Positions 63,474 to 64,000 of a stretch of DNA of 64,000 bases are shown in pieces; the first letter of the stretch is position 1; every line of letters starts with the position of its first letter. The stretch is from Hyphomicrobiales bacterium. Its GTDB lineage: Bacteria; Pseudomonadota; Alphaproteobacteria; Rhizobiales; Beijerinckiaceae. The stretch lies in contig JANXWK010000005.1 in the NCBI GenBank assembly GCA_025351165.1, positions 87,468 through 151,467 on the forward strand. The letters are read 5' to 3'. The notes under the pieces were generated by a model that worked only from the letters and a program-made list of their open reading frames with translations, made no database searches and had not been told where the DNA came from. The position numbers and the translations under genes are program-made.

Positions 63474-64000
63474 ATGTTTTGCCTTTTTATGTAAATCTCA
63501 AGCTCATTCATTGTTTTTTCAGCTGCGCCACCAAGGTTTCCAACTTTTTTTTGTAAAACTTCCACCGTACTGTGACAATATTCTTTAGGAGCAAAAAATC
63601 TGTCCAATGCGTCTGAAATGTCTTTTGCAGTGTTTACACCTAGGCAGCCATCTCCCTCCAGAGCGCTGTATATAAGTGTAAAGTTTTTTATATGAGGCCC
63701 ATAAAGCACAGTCGCACCAAGCTGGGCAGCTTCAATCGGGTTGTGTCCACCTCCAGGTGAAACAAGAGAATTACCGATAAAGGCAATGGGGCAGGCACGG
63801 TAAAATAACCCCAGTTCCCCCATAGTATCGGCTATGAATATATCTGTTTCTGGACAGGGCAATTCAGCTTTGGATCTTAATTTAACGTTTAAACCACGCG
63901 CGAGCATCGTTTTCAATATGTGCCTCCCGCGTTCAGGGTGACGTGGAACTATAACACACAGCACATGAGGGTATCTCTGTTTGATTCGCTGATATGCATC
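63470..64000 (-). CDS. waaA: 3-deoxy-D-manno-octulosonic acid transferase, C-terminal part (truncated by window edge)
   Basis: Kdo transferase that adds Kdo residues to lipid IVA. Only the C-terminal GT-B half is here, about 176 residues; the frame is open to base 64000, so the first in-frame start (63964) is internal. PRHPERGRHILKTML, DTMGELGLFYRACPIAFIG, and SPGGGHNPIEAAQLGATVLYGP are the diagnostic WaaA motifs. Overlaps lpxK by 4 bases. Confidence 0.95.
   Translation of the reverse strand, partial: DAYQRIKQRYPHVLCVIVPRHPERGRHILKTMLARGLNVKLRSKAELPCPETDIFIADTMGELGLFYRACPIAFIGNSLVSPGGGHNPIEAAQLGATVLYGPHIKNFTLIYSALEGDGCLGVNTAKDISDALDRFFAPKEYCHSTVEVLQKKVGNLGGAAEKTMNELEIYIKRQNI

Noticed and set aside
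1..64000. CRISPR arrays, tRNA or rRNA genes and prophage genes
   Set aside because: No regularly spaced repeats, no TTCGANNC T-loops with paired acceptor arms in the spacers, and no phage structural genes were found.

Overview
This window reads as a low-to-mid-40s % GC chromosome segment (judged by eye) from an alphaproteobacterium of the order Hyphomicrobiales (Rhizobiales), probably near the Bartonellaceae/Brucellaceae. The evidence is gene content and order: pstB-phoU-phoB; smr-mltA-tim44/fxsA; rpmH-rnpA-yidC-engB with argB and a pyrimidine 5'-nucleotidase-like HAD gene; SURF1-thrC; lpxK-waaA; and families common in this order (DUF2093, MmcB, DUF2336, FCD-type GntR regulators). I see no tRNA, rRNA, CRISPR array, phage or complete insertion sequence.

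Layout. 0-2 kb: end of the phosphate uptake/signalling operon. 2.1-3.0 kb: an IS630 OrfA-like HTH protein with an unrelated repeat-bearing tail. 3.1-7.1 kb: envelope genes (smr, mltA, tim44, fxsA) with a VOC ring-cleavage enzyme between mltA and tim44. 7.1-11 kb: FadR-type regulator, divergent glycerate 2-kinase, pyruvate kinase. 11.2-13.2 kb: small membrane protein and a NicO/DUF1007 metal export pair. 13.5-19.7 kb: gltBD. 19.9-22.9 kb: TPR lipoprotein, rpsU, purEK. 23.4-24.7 kb: an MFS transporter whose promoter shares an exact 15-mer with the glycerate kinase promoter. 25-28.3 kb: polysaccharide export lipoprotein, asparaginase, UDP-sugar epimerase. 28.3-34.8 kb: mmcB, then an RND efflux operon ending in a GMC oxidoreductase.

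35-37.2 kb holds two orphan genes: a Ser/Asn-rich protein and a Gly/Ser/Asn-rich protein with a C-terminal DUF1521-like region carrying a GDPH motif, the family of calcium-induced self-cleaving type III effectors such as NopE. 37.6-43.8 kb: DUF2336 protein and a branched-chain amino-acid ABC operon with a fused LivM-LivG. 44-48.1 kb: Mn-catalase, RidA, transaldolase, HAD, argB. 48.3-49.4 kb: HTH/PIN toxin-antitoxin pair. 49.4-52.8 kb: DUF423, engB, yidC, rnpA, rpmH. 53-57.5 kb: histidine kinase, cytochrome c, thrC, SURF1 and a third orphan gene. 57.7-64 kb: ubiB, TAXI-type binding protein, three small conserved genes, lpxK and partial waaA.

The most interesting signal is regulatory. The three orphan genes (35.0, 36.0 and 57.5 kb) are each preceded by the same 11-bp-period direct repeat, TGTAAGGTT-N2-TGTAAGGTT, the architecture of an OmpR/PmrA-class response-regulator site. 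Nothing else in the window carries it. I interpret these as a small co-regulated set of probable secreted proteins whose regulator and secretion machinery lie outside the window.
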